The position numbers and the translations under genes were made by a program. Below are positions 16,996-24,991 of a stretch of 64,000 bases of DNA, piece by piece. Each line of letters opens with the position of its first letter. Positions within the stretch are counted from its first letter, which is position 1. Source of the DNA: Zobellia galactanivorans. GTDB taxonomy: Bacteria; Bacteroidota; Bacteroidia; Flavobacteriales; Flavobacteriaceae. A model generated the notes under the pieces. That model did not search any database and was not told the origin of the DNA. It saw only the letters and a program-made list of their open reading frames with translations. The stretch is from NCBI RefSeq assembly GCF_000973105.1, contig NC_015844.1:5142501-5206500 (forward strand), in the 5' to 3' direction.

Positions 16996-17232
16996 TTAGT
17001 TCAACAATGCCAGTACTTCGTCTTTTGAGGGTACCCTTCCTTTAATAGTAATCACGTCGTCGATGACCAATGCCGGGGTCGTCATTACGTTGTATTTCAT
17101 GATTTCCATGATATCCTCTACTTTTTCGATCGTGGCGTCTATGTTGTTTTCGGAAACCACATCCTTGACAACTCCTGTCAAGGATTGACATTTTGGACAA
17201 CCGGTTCCTAAAATTTTAATTGTTTTGCTCAT
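16996..17232 (-). CDS. Small thioredoxin-like redox-active disulfide protein
   Basis: 78 residues. TIKILGTGCPKCQSL has the CPKC active site right after the first strand, and TTPALVIDDV has the cis-Pro loop. Size and sequence match the short TM0996/MTH895-type thioredoxins that lack the usual N-terminal extension. These proteins are typically encoded next to ArsP-like permeases, as here. It leads the four-gene operon. Upstream lie about 450 bases with a palindrome at 17622..17637 and degenerate sequence, so the promoter position is uncertain. Confidence 0.9.
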   Translation of the reverse strand: MSKTIKILGTGCPKCQSLTGVVKDVVSENNIDATIEKVEDIMEIMKYNVMTTPALVIDDVITIKGRVPSKDEVLALLN

Positions 17233-17350
17233 GATATTCCGTATTTATTGGTAAAATCCTTATTCTAAAAAATTTTCGGGGCAAGGTCTTCGCCCTATTC
17301 CTGTTTTCTTGATTGATGCAGTATTTTATTTTGGCGGACTTACCTCTCGT

Positions 17351-17560
17351 TAAACAAGTCCCGTATCTAGTTCCTTAGGTGCTATAAAAAGGTAGATTGC
17401 ACCAAAGCAAACACCTTCTACCCCAATTACCGTTAAAACAAAAGCTTCGTTCTTTACACCCTTAGGATGGCCATGCACATAAGATGTTCCTAGGCCTTTA
17501 CAATTTTGTCAAGGCCACCATACCTCAAACCTGTGCTAATTATCCCAAGTTTATTTTTAG
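17351..17560 (-). pseudogene. Probable remnant of an unidentified protein gene
   Basis: On the minus strand, 17560 down to about 17494 reads LGIISTGLRYGGLDKIVKA and then a stop. A one-base shift continues as GTSYVHGHPKGVKNEA, then a hydrophobic stretch (FVLTVIGVEGVCFGAIYLFI) and a stop at 17351. The smooth join across one frameshift suggests a decayed gene, possibly of a membrane protein. I do not recognise the family. Confidence 0.3.
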
Positions 17561-17621
17561 AGGTCACACGCCGTTTTTAAGTGGCTTCCGTGCTTCGATA
17601 ATGCCCTGTTTTCTTTTTACA

Positions 17622-17637
17622 ATCGTAAAATTACGAT
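17622..17637. promoter_or_regulatory. Perfect palindrome resembling an ArsR/SmtB-type operator
   Basis: ATCGTAA, two bases, TTACGAT: a 7-bp inverted repeat with a 2-base centre. Palindromes of this shape are bound by ArsR-type repressors in many bacteria. It is about 390 bases upstream of the thioredoxin gene. No ArsR gene is present in the window, so assignment to a regulator is inference. Confidence 0.45.
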
Positions 17638-17684
17638 AGAGGATTGAGCTGTACTGTGACTTTCGTCACCTTCGGGCATTTTTT

Positions 17685-17894
17685 TTATACAACAGAGATG
17701 TTTTTTGGGAAAGAGACAGGATGATTCTGGTGCATAGATTGGGACATAGGACAACCAATGGCCTTGATTAAATCCATTTCAAGTTTTATACGGTTCTCCA
17801 CGGCGCGTATGGCATTTTCCACATACTTTACCTTTACGACTTCGGCCGATCGGGCATTATCGTCAATGGTTCCGAAAGACGCTATGCCGTTCAC
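17685..17894 (-). CDS. Small open frame of doubtful status
   Basis: 69 residues starting at a GTG directly after an in-frame TAG, so the true N-terminus may be missing. The middle (NARSAEVVKVKYVENAIRAV then KLEMDLIKAIGCP) is compatible with a long helix and a Cys. It lies 13 bases after the symporter stop on the same strand and next to the remnant at 17351..17560, so it may be a fragment of a broken gene. No family recognised. Confidence 0.3.
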   Translation of the reverse strand: MNGIASFGTIDDNARSAEVVKVKYVENAIRAVENRIKLEMDLIKAIGCPMSQSMHQNHPVSFPKNISVV

Positions 17895-17907
17895 CTATTT
17901 TTTGGCG

Positions 17908-18900
17908 TCAAGAACTGGGCGACCCGTCTTTAATGGCCTGGTTTTTATCCCCCATTTTTGAGGCGAGTACACTTATGACCAATAACTGCAGGGCGTGGAA
18001 CAGCATAAGGGGCAAAAGAATAATACCGATCGTAGCGGCATTGCCAAAGATAATTTTAGCGAACACCGTACCGTGTACCAATGATTTTTTCGTTCCGCAA
18101 AATTGGGCGGTAATTTGATCTTCGGTATTGAACTTCAGCTTCTTGGCCAAGAATCCCGTTAAAACGTATAGGATGACGAACAAAGCCAAAACCGCTATAA
18201 AAACTATGAGCAGGTCTAAAAAGGAAATGGCGTTGAAAATATTCTCGTCAAAAGACCTTGCAAAACTCTTGTAAATGATGAGCAGAATGACCGATTTGTC
18301 GAACAGGGTCAATTGCTTTCCGTATTTCTGTGCATATTCCCCCCACAAACGCTGTAGCACCACCCCGAGCAATACCGGTAAAATGATCTGTACGATCAGT
18401 TGTAGGTAGATATCGGCAAAGTCAAACTCCGTTTGGGCGTTCTTGACAAAGAGTCCCATCCATAAAGGCGTAAGTAGCACCCCGATAATACCCGAAATAC
18501 TGGCGTTGAAAATAGCGGCGGGGATGTTGCCCTTGGCTATGGAAACCATAACTACCGATGAGGATACGGTAGAGGGAAGCGCGGCCAAGAAAAAAAAGGC
18601 CAACCAGATGATTTCCTGCTCCCCGTTCTGGATGAGGGGGCGAAATAGCAAGACCAATAGGGGGGAAATCAGAAAGGTGGAGGCCTGTACCAAAAGGTGC
18701 AATCTCCAATTTTTAAGCCTGTCCTTTAATTTAGAGGGACTCAATTTGAGTCCGTAGAAAAAGAATATAAGCGAAATTCCTATCGCACTTATGGTATCGA
18801 TAGGAATCTTACTTTCCGATATTCCCCACTGGGGAAATAGATAGGCCAAGCCAATAACCACTATTACCGATAGTACAAACCGATCTATCTTTAGTTTCAT
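17908..18900 (-). CDS. Bile acid:sodium symporter family (YfeH-like) transporter
   Basis: 330 residues from the ATG at 18900; a TTG ten codons upstream is open but gives an atypical start. About nine to ten membrane helices. ISAIGISLIFFFYGLKLSP, FFFLAALPSTVSSSVVMVSIA and GNIPAAIFNASISGIIGVLL match the SBF-like family (PF13593), where the PSTVSSS helix break forms the transport site. Substrates in bacteria are organic anions, largely unknown. A TATCTTTG -7-like element on the minus strand (18958..18965) could drive it. It may belong functionally with the thioredoxin/OsmC/permease operon downstream, but remnants and a palindrome separate them. Confidence 0.8.
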   Translation of the reverse strand: MKLKIDRFVLSVIVVIGLAYLFPQWGISESKIPIDTISAIGISLIFFFYGLKLSPSKLKDRLKNWRLHLLVQASTFLISPLLVLLFRPLIQNGEQEIIWLAFFFLAALPSTVSSSVVMVSIAKGNIPAAIFNASISGIIGVLLTPLWMGLFVKNAQTEFDFADIYLQLIVQIILPVLLGVVLQRLWGEYAQKYGKQLTLFDKSVILLIIYKSFARSFDENIFNAISFLDLLIVFIAVLALFVILYVLTGFLAKKLKFNTEDQITAQFCGTKKSLVHGTVFAKIIFGNAATIGIILLPLMLFHALQLLVISVLASKMGDKNQAIKDGSPSS

Positions 18901-19097
18901 ATTTTTTGGAAATGCGTATAAAAGGTCCAAAAACCTTCATGATGTTTATAAAAGGGACAAAGATACTTTTTTGACCTAGGTTAGAAGGGGCAAATATCGA
19001 TTTTAGGGAGAATTTAAAATCAGAAATACAACTCCCTTGTGTTTGTTTGAACGTGCGAAAACAATGTGGTCACAGGCCTTTTTCCGCCTGTGGTTAC

Positions 19098-19425
19098 TTC
19101 AGTAGGTCAATATAAAAAGGACAGTACTTCCAGTTCCCTTTCATTTCGGCATGGTCCACAGCCATTTTGTACGGCATAAGGGCCACCAAGTACGCGTATA
19201 GGTAAACTCCCAGTCGGAATAGTACCCCTCTCTTATGCGTCTATCGCATTGTTCCCATCTGCGTCCTGCACCTTAAAGAAGTAAAAATGCATGCCCCATC
19301 TGGCCCAGCATTTGGCGGAACATGGGCTTCATGGGTTTCAAAAACAGGAAGCATCGGGACATACCTCAACGTTCCCCAAGGGCCGATGCACGGTCGCATC
19401 TTCATCGGTAAGAAAAATCGGCAAA
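19098..19425 (-). pseudogene. Decayed partial copy of the 22222..22890 gene
   Basis: Stretches such as GGACAGTACTTCCAGTT, TTTCATTTCGGCATGGTC and CAGCATTTGGCGGAACATGG are shared nearly exactly with 22240-22490, in the same order and orientation, separated by diverged and shortened segments. Stops and frameshifts break the reading frame. It corresponds to roughly the C-terminal half of the intact protein. It and the intact gene flank the YceI/barrel/YceI cluster. The rest of 18901-19550 holds nothing else that I can support. Confidence 0.8.
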
Positions 19426-19550
19426 AATACGTATCGCATATTACTTATATACAAATACTTACATCTACCCCATTTATCCAATGACAAAAGTCATAAACGA
19501 GATGGGTTTTGGACTATAGTTTTATCGAATAATTTAATAAAAACAGCAAT

Positions 19551-20135
19551 ATGACAATGATTAAAACCATGTACAGGGCCGTCTATGGTATGACGTTCTT
19601 CTTATTGATACTGTCGAATACCGTTCGCGCCCAAGAGTTCAATTTAGTAAACAAATCGTCCACTATGACCGTTCTGGGAACTTCCAGTTTACACGATTGG
19701 GAAATAGATGCCGAAGAGCAAAGCGGAAAAATCGTATTCAATGATTTGGAGGCCGCCGAGTTAGGGCAATGCCAAGTACAGGTAGTAGCCGAAAGTTTAA
19801 AAAGCGGCAAGTCTTCTATGGACAAAAACACCTATAAGGCTTTAAATACCAAAAAGTACAAGCGTATTTATTTCGAATTGGCCGAGGTAAAGGAAAGCAC
19901 CCGAAAAGGCGATGGAAGCTATGCCGTTAGCGCAATGGGCGACTTGACCATTTCAGGGGTCAAAAAAAGGATACCCTTACAGTTTTCCCTGCAAATCGAC
20001 GGCGATAAAATAACGCTTACCGGAGAAAAGTCGCTCAAGATGACCGATTTTAAGGTAGAGCCGCCAACCGCCTTGTTGGGAACCATTACCACAGGTGATG
20101 AAGTAACCATAAAATTTACCACCGTATTTCAATAA
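19551..20135 (+). CDS. YceI-family secreted protein
   Basis: 194 residues (a second ATG two codons later is also possible). Signal peptide at about 1-27, ending in RAQ. The mature part follows the YceI lipocalin-like barrel: STMTVLGTSSLHDWEID, then FNDLEAAELGQ, KYKRIYFELAEV, MGDLTISGVKKRIPLQFSL and MTDFKVEPPTALLGTITTGDEVTIKF. YceI proteins bind polyisoprenoid lipids in the periplasm, and the physiological role is unsettled. It is first of three plus-strand genes with the barrel protein and a second YceI-like protein. The gap to the next gene is 35 bases, so co-transcription is likely. Confidence 0.85.
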   Translation: MTMIKTMYRAVYGMTFFLLILSNTVRAQEFNLVNKSSTMTVLGTSSLHDWEIDAEEQSGKIVFNDLEAAELGQCQVQVVAESLKSGKSSMDKNTYKALNTKKYKRIYFELAEVKESTRKGDGSYAVSAMGDLTISGVKKRIPLQFSLQIDGDKITLTGEKSLKMTDFKVEPPTALLGTITTGDEVTIKFTTVFQ

Positions 20136-20170
20136 CAACAAATAAAAACAATTATTAAAAAGAGTAGACT

Positions 20171-21439
20171 ATGAGAGCAATTTTTAAAAACGCAATATTG
20201 TTTGGAACCGCTTTGGTCGGGGTCGGTCTATCGGCCCAGAACAGGCAAATCGACAACTATCGGCAACCGGACAAAAGAGGTGTAAATGTGTTTGAAAGCC
20301 CAAAGGACACCATAACCACCTTTGAGAACGTAAAAGTAAAGATCGGCGGATCTTTTGCCCTTCAATACCAGGCCTTGGACAATGAAAACTCGGGTGTTCT
20401 GCCCTTGGCGGAGGTTGGTAGCAATTTTAACCTCGCAACCGCTAACCTAGACTTGGACGTAGCCCTTTACGATGGGGTAAACATGCACCTAAGAACCTAT
20501 TTGTCTTCTAGACACCACCACGAACCTTATGTAAAAGGAGGCTATTTTCAAATAGACAAGCTCGATTTTATCAGCGAAGGCTTCTTAGGGGATTTTATGG
20601 ACCATGCAACGATTAAGATCGGGCATATGGAGAACAATTATGGCGATGCCCATTTTAGAAGAAGCGACAACGCCCAGGCGATTTACAACCCCTTTGTCGG
20701 AAACTTGATCATGGATTCGTTCACTACCGAAGTTGGTGCTGAACTGTACTATAGGACCGATAGCGGATTCTTGGGAATGATCGGGTTCACCAACGGTAAA
20801 TTGAACCAAAGCGTCACCAAATCGAACGGGTCTACCGGCGGTGCCGCCCTATTGGCCAAGTTGGGTTACGACAAACAAATTTCCGACGACCTAAGGTTTC
20901 GGTTAACCGGATCCTTGTACAACACCGGGTACGCCCCCAACGTATACCTCTATTCTGCCGATAGGGCCGGATCTCGATATTACGACATTATGCAAGATGC
21001 TACGGCCACTGGCGACAACTTTAGATCCGGACGGTTCGACCCCGGTTTTACCAACCAGATTACTGCCGTTATGATCAACCCATTTGTAAAATATGGAGGT
21101 CTGGAATTTTTTGGAACGGTAGAGGTCACTTCTGGAAAAGGATTGAGCGAAGCCGATAGAAGAAATGCCGAACAATACGCTGGTGAACTTATCTACAGGT
21201 TCGGCAAAAGCGAGAACCTCTTTATAGGTGGCCGCTATAATACGGTCAGCGCAGAATTGGCCAGCGGCGACGATATAAACATCAATAGATTTCAACTAGG
21301 TGCGGGTTGGTTTATGACCAAGAACGTTCTTTTAAAAGCCGAATATGTAAACCAAAAATACAAGGATTACCCGGTAGGAGACCTTCTTGAAGACGGTCAG
21401 TTCGACGGACCTATACTTGAAGCCGTCATTAGTTTCTAA
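20171..21439 (+). CDS. Outer-membrane beta-barrel, porin-like
   Basis: 422 residues with a signal peptide ending at about LSAQ (residue 23). The mature protein alternates short polar turns with amphipathic strands (VKIGGSFALQYQAL, NLATANLDLDVALYDGV, VGAELYYRTDSGFLGMIG, QLGAGWFMTKNVLLKAEYVNQ) and ends in aromatic-terminated AVISF, the usual C-terminal strand of barrels. This fits a porin of about 16 strands, similar to phosphate-selective or general porins of Bacteroidota. No lipobox. It sits between two YceI-like genes. The permeant is unknown. Confidence 0.75.
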   Translation: MRAIFKNAILFGTALVGVGLSAQNRQIDNYRQPDKRGVNVFESPKDTITTFENVKVKIGGSFALQYQALDNENSGVLPLAEVGSNFNLATANLDLDVALYDGVNMHLRTYLSSRHHHEPYVKGGYFQIDKLDFISEGFLGDFMDHATIKIGHMENNYGDAHFRRSDNAQAIYNPFVGNLIMDSFTTEVGAELYYRTDSGFLGMIGFTNGKLNQSVTKSNGSTGGAALLAKLGYDKQISDDLRFRLTGSLYNTGYAPNVYLYSADRAGSRYYDIMQDATATGDNFRSGRFDPGFTNQITAVMINPFVKYGGLEFFGTVEVTSGKGLSEADRRNAEQYAGELIYRFGKSENLFIGGRYNTVSAELASGDDININRFQLGAGWFMTKNVLLKAEYVNQKYKDYPVGDLLEDGQFDGPILEAVISF

Positions 21440-21545
21440 TTAAAAAGGTAAAAATAGCAGGTCTCATTGTGTACCATTTTCTTTATAGTTAAGAACCTGC
21501 TTTGAGACTTGCTATGTTTATTATAACCTCAGATGATTTAGTATT

Positions 21546-22136
21546 ATGATATTAAAAAAGGTAAGGCTGTTTTTTTCCGTTATGGCCATAATGGCCTTTA
21601 CTACAGGTGCGACCATCCGACGTACCTTTGTAGCCATTACTCCCGATAGCTCCTTGTACATTAAGGGAACTACCAATGTAAACACCTTTTCTTGCCGGTT
21701 CGACGTGGAGAATATTAATAACCCGGTGCATGTGGACTATTATAAGGAAGGCAATAGGATAAAGTTCGACGAAACCGCCCTGGTTTTGAACGTCGATTGT
21801 TTTGATTGTGGCGGAAGAGGAATTAACAGGGATTTGCGTGACATTTTAAAATCAGAAGAGCAACCCCATATATTTTTGTTTTTAAAAGAGATCAAGCCTA
21901 TAGAGAGCACAGCTGCCTATAAGGCGGTGTTGGATATAGAAATTGCAGGGGAGACCAATACCTACGAAGTTCCAGTGGAGGTAGAAAAAGATAATAAGCT
22001 CTTAATAAAAGGGGACTTGAATATAAGTTTGCCCGATCACAATATAGCGGCACCGAGCAAGTTGTTCGGACTCATTAACATACACGAAAATGTTGAAATC
22101 TCTTTTAAATTGGGGGTTAAAGAGATTCGTAATTAG
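21546..22136 (+). CDS. Second YceI-like secreted protein
   Basis: 196 residues with a signal peptide in the first 25 (VRLFFSVMAIMAFTTGATI). PDSSLYIKGTTNVNTFSCRFD and the later ETNTYEVPVEVEKDNKLLIKGDLNISL resemble the YceI-like fold, but it is more divergent than the gene at 19551, and DCFDCGGRG carries two cysteines not seen in that paralogue. It follows the barrel gene by 106 bases in the same direction. The assignment rests on the pattern of beta strands and context. Confidence 0.65.
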   Translation: MILKKVRLFFSVMAIMAFTTGATIRRTFVAITPDSSLYIKGTTNVNTFSCRFDVENINNPVHVDYYKEGNRIKFDETALVLNVDCFDCGGRGINRDLRDILKSEEQPHIFLFLKEIKPIESTAAYKAVLDIEIAGETNTYEVPVEVEKDNKLLIKGDLNISLPDHNIAAPSKLFGLINIHENVEISFKLGVKEIRN

Positions 22137-22221
22137 AAAATGTACCCGCACCGACGGTACAACAAGTACAATGGTAATTTGGTCTACACGCCACCTAACG
22201 TCACAGACTTCTTTCTGTTCG

Positions 22222-22890
22222 TTATTCCTTAAGTAAGTCCCCATGAAAAGGACAGTACTTCCAGTTTCCTTTCATTTCGGCATGGTCTACCGGGCATTTT
22301 TTACCCGGCATTAGGGCGACCAATGGCAAGGTGTAATTAAACTCCTTATCGGAGTGTTTTATGGTAAAACTACCCTCTTTGTATTCATCTATGGCCGTCT
22401 TCCCGTTTTCGTCCTGCACCTTAAAGAAGAAAAAATGCATGCCCTCCCCCATTTGGCCCAGCATTTGGCGGAACATGGGCTTCATGGGTTCCAAAAAGCC
22501 CGAAGCCTCGGGACTTACCTCATCGTCATCTAAGGGCAAGTAGACCTCCCCTTGTTCGTCTATAAGGGAAATCGATTGGCGCAAAGTGGCCTCGTCGGTG
22601 AACGATGCCGTGCCATTGGTATGGATATCTACATCGAGACCACATACCAAGACGTAATCGTCGAAGGCCGAAACGATTTGGTCTACCGTTTCACCGGATA
22701 TTTGGGGATTGCCCTCCGTAGCGATTTTCCAATAACCTGTGGGGATCCAAAAGGCGAGGGACATATGGTTGTTTTCCTTGTGCCATATTTGGATCTCCCT
22801 GATATAATCGGTAAGGTTGATTTTTTGGGACGTTTGCCCAAAAGAGGTAGCACTGAATAATACGACAACAAATAAGAAGAGGTGTTTCAT
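22222..22890 (-). CDS. Secreted protein of unknown function with a C-terminal Cys/His motif
   Basis: 222 residues. Signal peptide at about 1-19 (LFLFVVVLFSATSFGQ). The mature domain has LTDYIREIQIWHKENNHMSLAFWIP and a Met-rich segment (PMFRQMLGQMGEGMHFFFF). The C-terminus is KKCPVDHAEMKG then YCPFHGDLL, i.e. two CPxxH/CPFH units that could bind one metal ion. I do not recognise the family. A decayed partial copy lies at 19098..19425 on the same strand. The gene reads towards the YceI-like gene and is convergent with it. Confidence 0.6.
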   Translation of the reverse strand: MKHLFLFVVVLFSATSFGQTSQKINLTDYIREIQIWHKENNHMSLAFWIPTGYWKIATEGNPQISGETVDQIVSAFDDYVLVCGLDVDIHTNGTASFTDEATLRQSISLIDEQGEVYLPLDDDEVSPEASGFLEPMKPMFRQMLGQMGEGMHFFFFKVQDENGKTAIDEYKEGSFTIKHSDKEFNYTLPLVALMPGKKCPVDHAEMKGNWKYCPFHGDLLKE

Positions 22891-23177
22891 AAAGTACGGA
22901 ATGGTTTATTAGTGTTTTTTGCCAAGGTAAATAAAATTGATAAGGTGCCAGCAGAAAAATGGTTGCACGGTTGGCTTTTTGCCTTATAAGGGAAAATGAA
23001 ATGGACTTGTCGAGAGGGAAGAGGGATTATTTCAAACGATTGTTTTGTCTACATTAAATTTGATTCGTATTTAACTTTACTACTACCGAGTAGTTTTAAA
23101 AATTTCTTGGATTCTCCCTCTAGCTGCCGCAAGCGTCACCCTTCTGCCGATATAGCATTATTGGAACGAAAAATCGA

Positions 23178-23795
23178 TTACCAAAACTTCCACCAAGGTT
23201 TTGAACTGCCTTTGGACTCCGTGTTTTCCTTTGCAGGGGCCTTGGTGTTGGTCGGTTTTTCCGATGTATCGGAAAATTCGGGAGGAAAGGTTTTTGTGCC
23301 TTCAATATAATGGTAAATGGCCGTTCCAAAACCCTCTTCAGGGGCGATGTTCGCACTTTGTTGGATAATGAAGGCCGTGGCAATGGCAGCCGATTGGGCC
23401 ATTTGTTCGTAGCTTAAATCATTATTTTTCATGATTTCCAAGGCCGGGTCCTGAACCTTGGCAATGGCATCCACAAAATTGCTTTCGGCCCGTTTTCGGT
23501 TGCTGCCCGACATCTTGTTATTGTCGATCTGTACTCCATATTTTTGCAGTACGGCGTGGGTAATTTGAACAAGCTGGGGACCTTTGGTATTGGCCTCTTC
23601 GGATAACATGGCAGAACCCGGTTTTGCATCCGCTACATTAAAACCAAAGGACCGGAACAAAAAACTGCCGGCCAGTCTCGCAGTGCTCGAAATAGCTTCC
23701 GTAGCATCCATTTCCCTTGATCCCTTTCCGATTACCGAGACCACCATCTCAACGATGTCGTCAACGGCCTTGTTTTGTTTTTTTGTGATTTCCAT
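23178..23795 (-). CDS. Conserved hypothetical cytoplasmic protein
   Basis: 205 residues from the ATG at 23795. The frame stays open for 73 more codons upstream, but that part is Cys-rich and low in predicted structure, so the ATG opening MEITKKQNKAVDDIVEMV is preferred. It is mostly helical (helices at about 5-20, 25-50, 70-90, 105-150), with TAIYHYIEGTKTFPPEF near the end of the folded part, a Lys/Ser/Thr-rich tail and the terminal motif KPWWKFW. No signal peptide or membrane segment. Function not recognised. It is a single gene with no operon partner. Confidence 0.55.
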   Translation of the reverse strand: MEITKKQNKAVDDIVEMVVSVIGKGSREMDATEAISSTARLAGSFLFRSFGFNVADAKPGSAMLSEEANTKGPQLVQITHAVLQKYGVQIDNNKMSGSNRKRAESNFVDAIAKVQDPALEIMKNNDLSYEQMAQSAAIATAFIIQQSANIAPEEGFGTAIYHYIEGTKTFPPEFSDTSEKPTNTKAPAKENTESKGSSKPWWKFW

Positions 23796-24055
23796 GGATC
23801 GTACTTTTTTCAATGGCTCCCAACAACTAAACCTAGATATAGCCATTGACGCTACCTTGTTTATACCCATAAAAGTAAGAATTTCGCAAATACCTAGCCC
23901 GACTAGCCCAGGCGTTGCCTGTGTCGATATATTGTACTTTGTCCGGCAGGGGTATGGGTTCCACATCCCGTCGGAGTGCCCCTCTTCGGCTTCGAGAGGA
24001 CATCCTCCGCCCATCTTTTAATTTACCCCGCTAATTTACAGTGATTTAACATCCA

Positions 24056-24103
24056 TACCTTACAGATTTACGTAAGGTTTTTAAGAAATTTTTCAACAGG
24101 GCT
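24056..24103 (+). repeat. Dispersed repeat, copy 2 (first copy at 3744..3792)
   Basis: 48 bases aligning with 3744..3792 (four substitutions, one gap) about 20 kb away, in the same orientation. CCTTAC and GTAAGG inside it can form a stem. It lies in the 447-base gap between the hypothetical protein gene and the META-domain lipoprotein. Near 23975-23996 the same gap contains a hairpin (CCTCT / AGAGG). Confidence 0.6.
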
Positions 24104-24242
24104 TCCGTAGAAAGGGGGCGAAAAATTAACAAAGTCTTTACACCCTACCTTCCTGTGCTTTCTATAAAATAAGTTATTTTTCGCCCTAAAAAGCTTCGCC
24201 CAAGCTAGTGCTTGCGGTGACCCTACCCTTAAAAAAATCGCT

Positions 24243-24692
24243 ATGAAAAGCTCTACTTCCCTCTGTCTCTTACTTCTTTCCCTAGTACTCGGTTCTTGTT
24301 CCTCGACAAAAAAAACAGCGGACAATCCGCTCTTTGGCTCCGTTTGGGAACTGGAATACCTATCAGGCCCGCGCATTGCTTTTTCGGGACTCTACCCAAA
24401 TCGCAAGCCCTTCATCCGATTTGACCAAGAGAAGTCCCATGTGGTAGGCAACAACAGCTGCAATGGATATTCGGCCGATTTTACCCTTGACGGCAAGCAA
24501 ATTTCCTTTGGCGAGCCCGGCCCTACCACCATGATGTTCTGCGGCCAAGGGGAAGGCTTCTTTGTCAATACCATGAAGAAAATCAACGCCTACCACATCG
24601 ATGCCGATGGCAAATTGGAACTGTTGATGGACGAGGTGCCCATGATGCGTTTTAAGCCCAAGGAAGACGCCTCGGCCACCGACCAACGTTAA
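24243..24692 (+). CDS. META/HslJ-domain lipoprotein
   Basis: 149 residues. Signal peptide with lipobox LVLGSC at residues 14-19, so it is probably lipidated. The mature part is a META domain (PF03724): SVWELEYLSGPRI, then PFIRFDQEKSHVVGNNSCNGYSADF and FGEPGPTTMMFCGQGEGFFVNTM. The N-N-S/G-C-N-G-Y motif and the following TTMMFC are the family hallmark. META proteins such as HslJ are linked to stress and novobiocin resistance in Escherichia coli, but no catalytic activity is known. It is a single gene. Confidence 0.85.
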   Translation: MKSSTSLCLLLLSLVLGSCSSTKKTADNPLFGSVWELEYLSGPRIAFSGLYPNRKPFIRFDQEKSHVVGNNSCNGYSADFTLDGKQISFGEPGPTTMMFCGQGEGFFVNTMKKINAYHIDADGKLELLMDEVPMMRFKPKEDASATDQR

Positions 24693-24991
24693 TCCTCCTA
24701 CCCACCACGACGTACGAAAACGGGCCCTAGCGGTACGCCGTTCCCCTTATCGCACCCCAAACTTCCACTTTCGCACGTTCGATTTGATCTTAACAAAACA
24801 TTATTGCGACCTTCTAACAGGAAGATTTACTTTTGCCCTTTGTAACCCCTTACGGCTTATAAAACGACCTTATGTCAATCAGCTCCCCTAATCCCTAGCT
24901 TAGAGAAAGGCTGTTCGGTCATTGTTGCCCCTTATGTTACTGGGGACTAACCATAGCCCTAACAAGAACGAAAAAACACAAAGTCAAAATC

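Noticed and set aside
14282-17232. Methanogenesis-type formylmethanofuran system
   Set aside because: Only the FmdE domain is present, fused to an unrelated exported domain; no other subunits.
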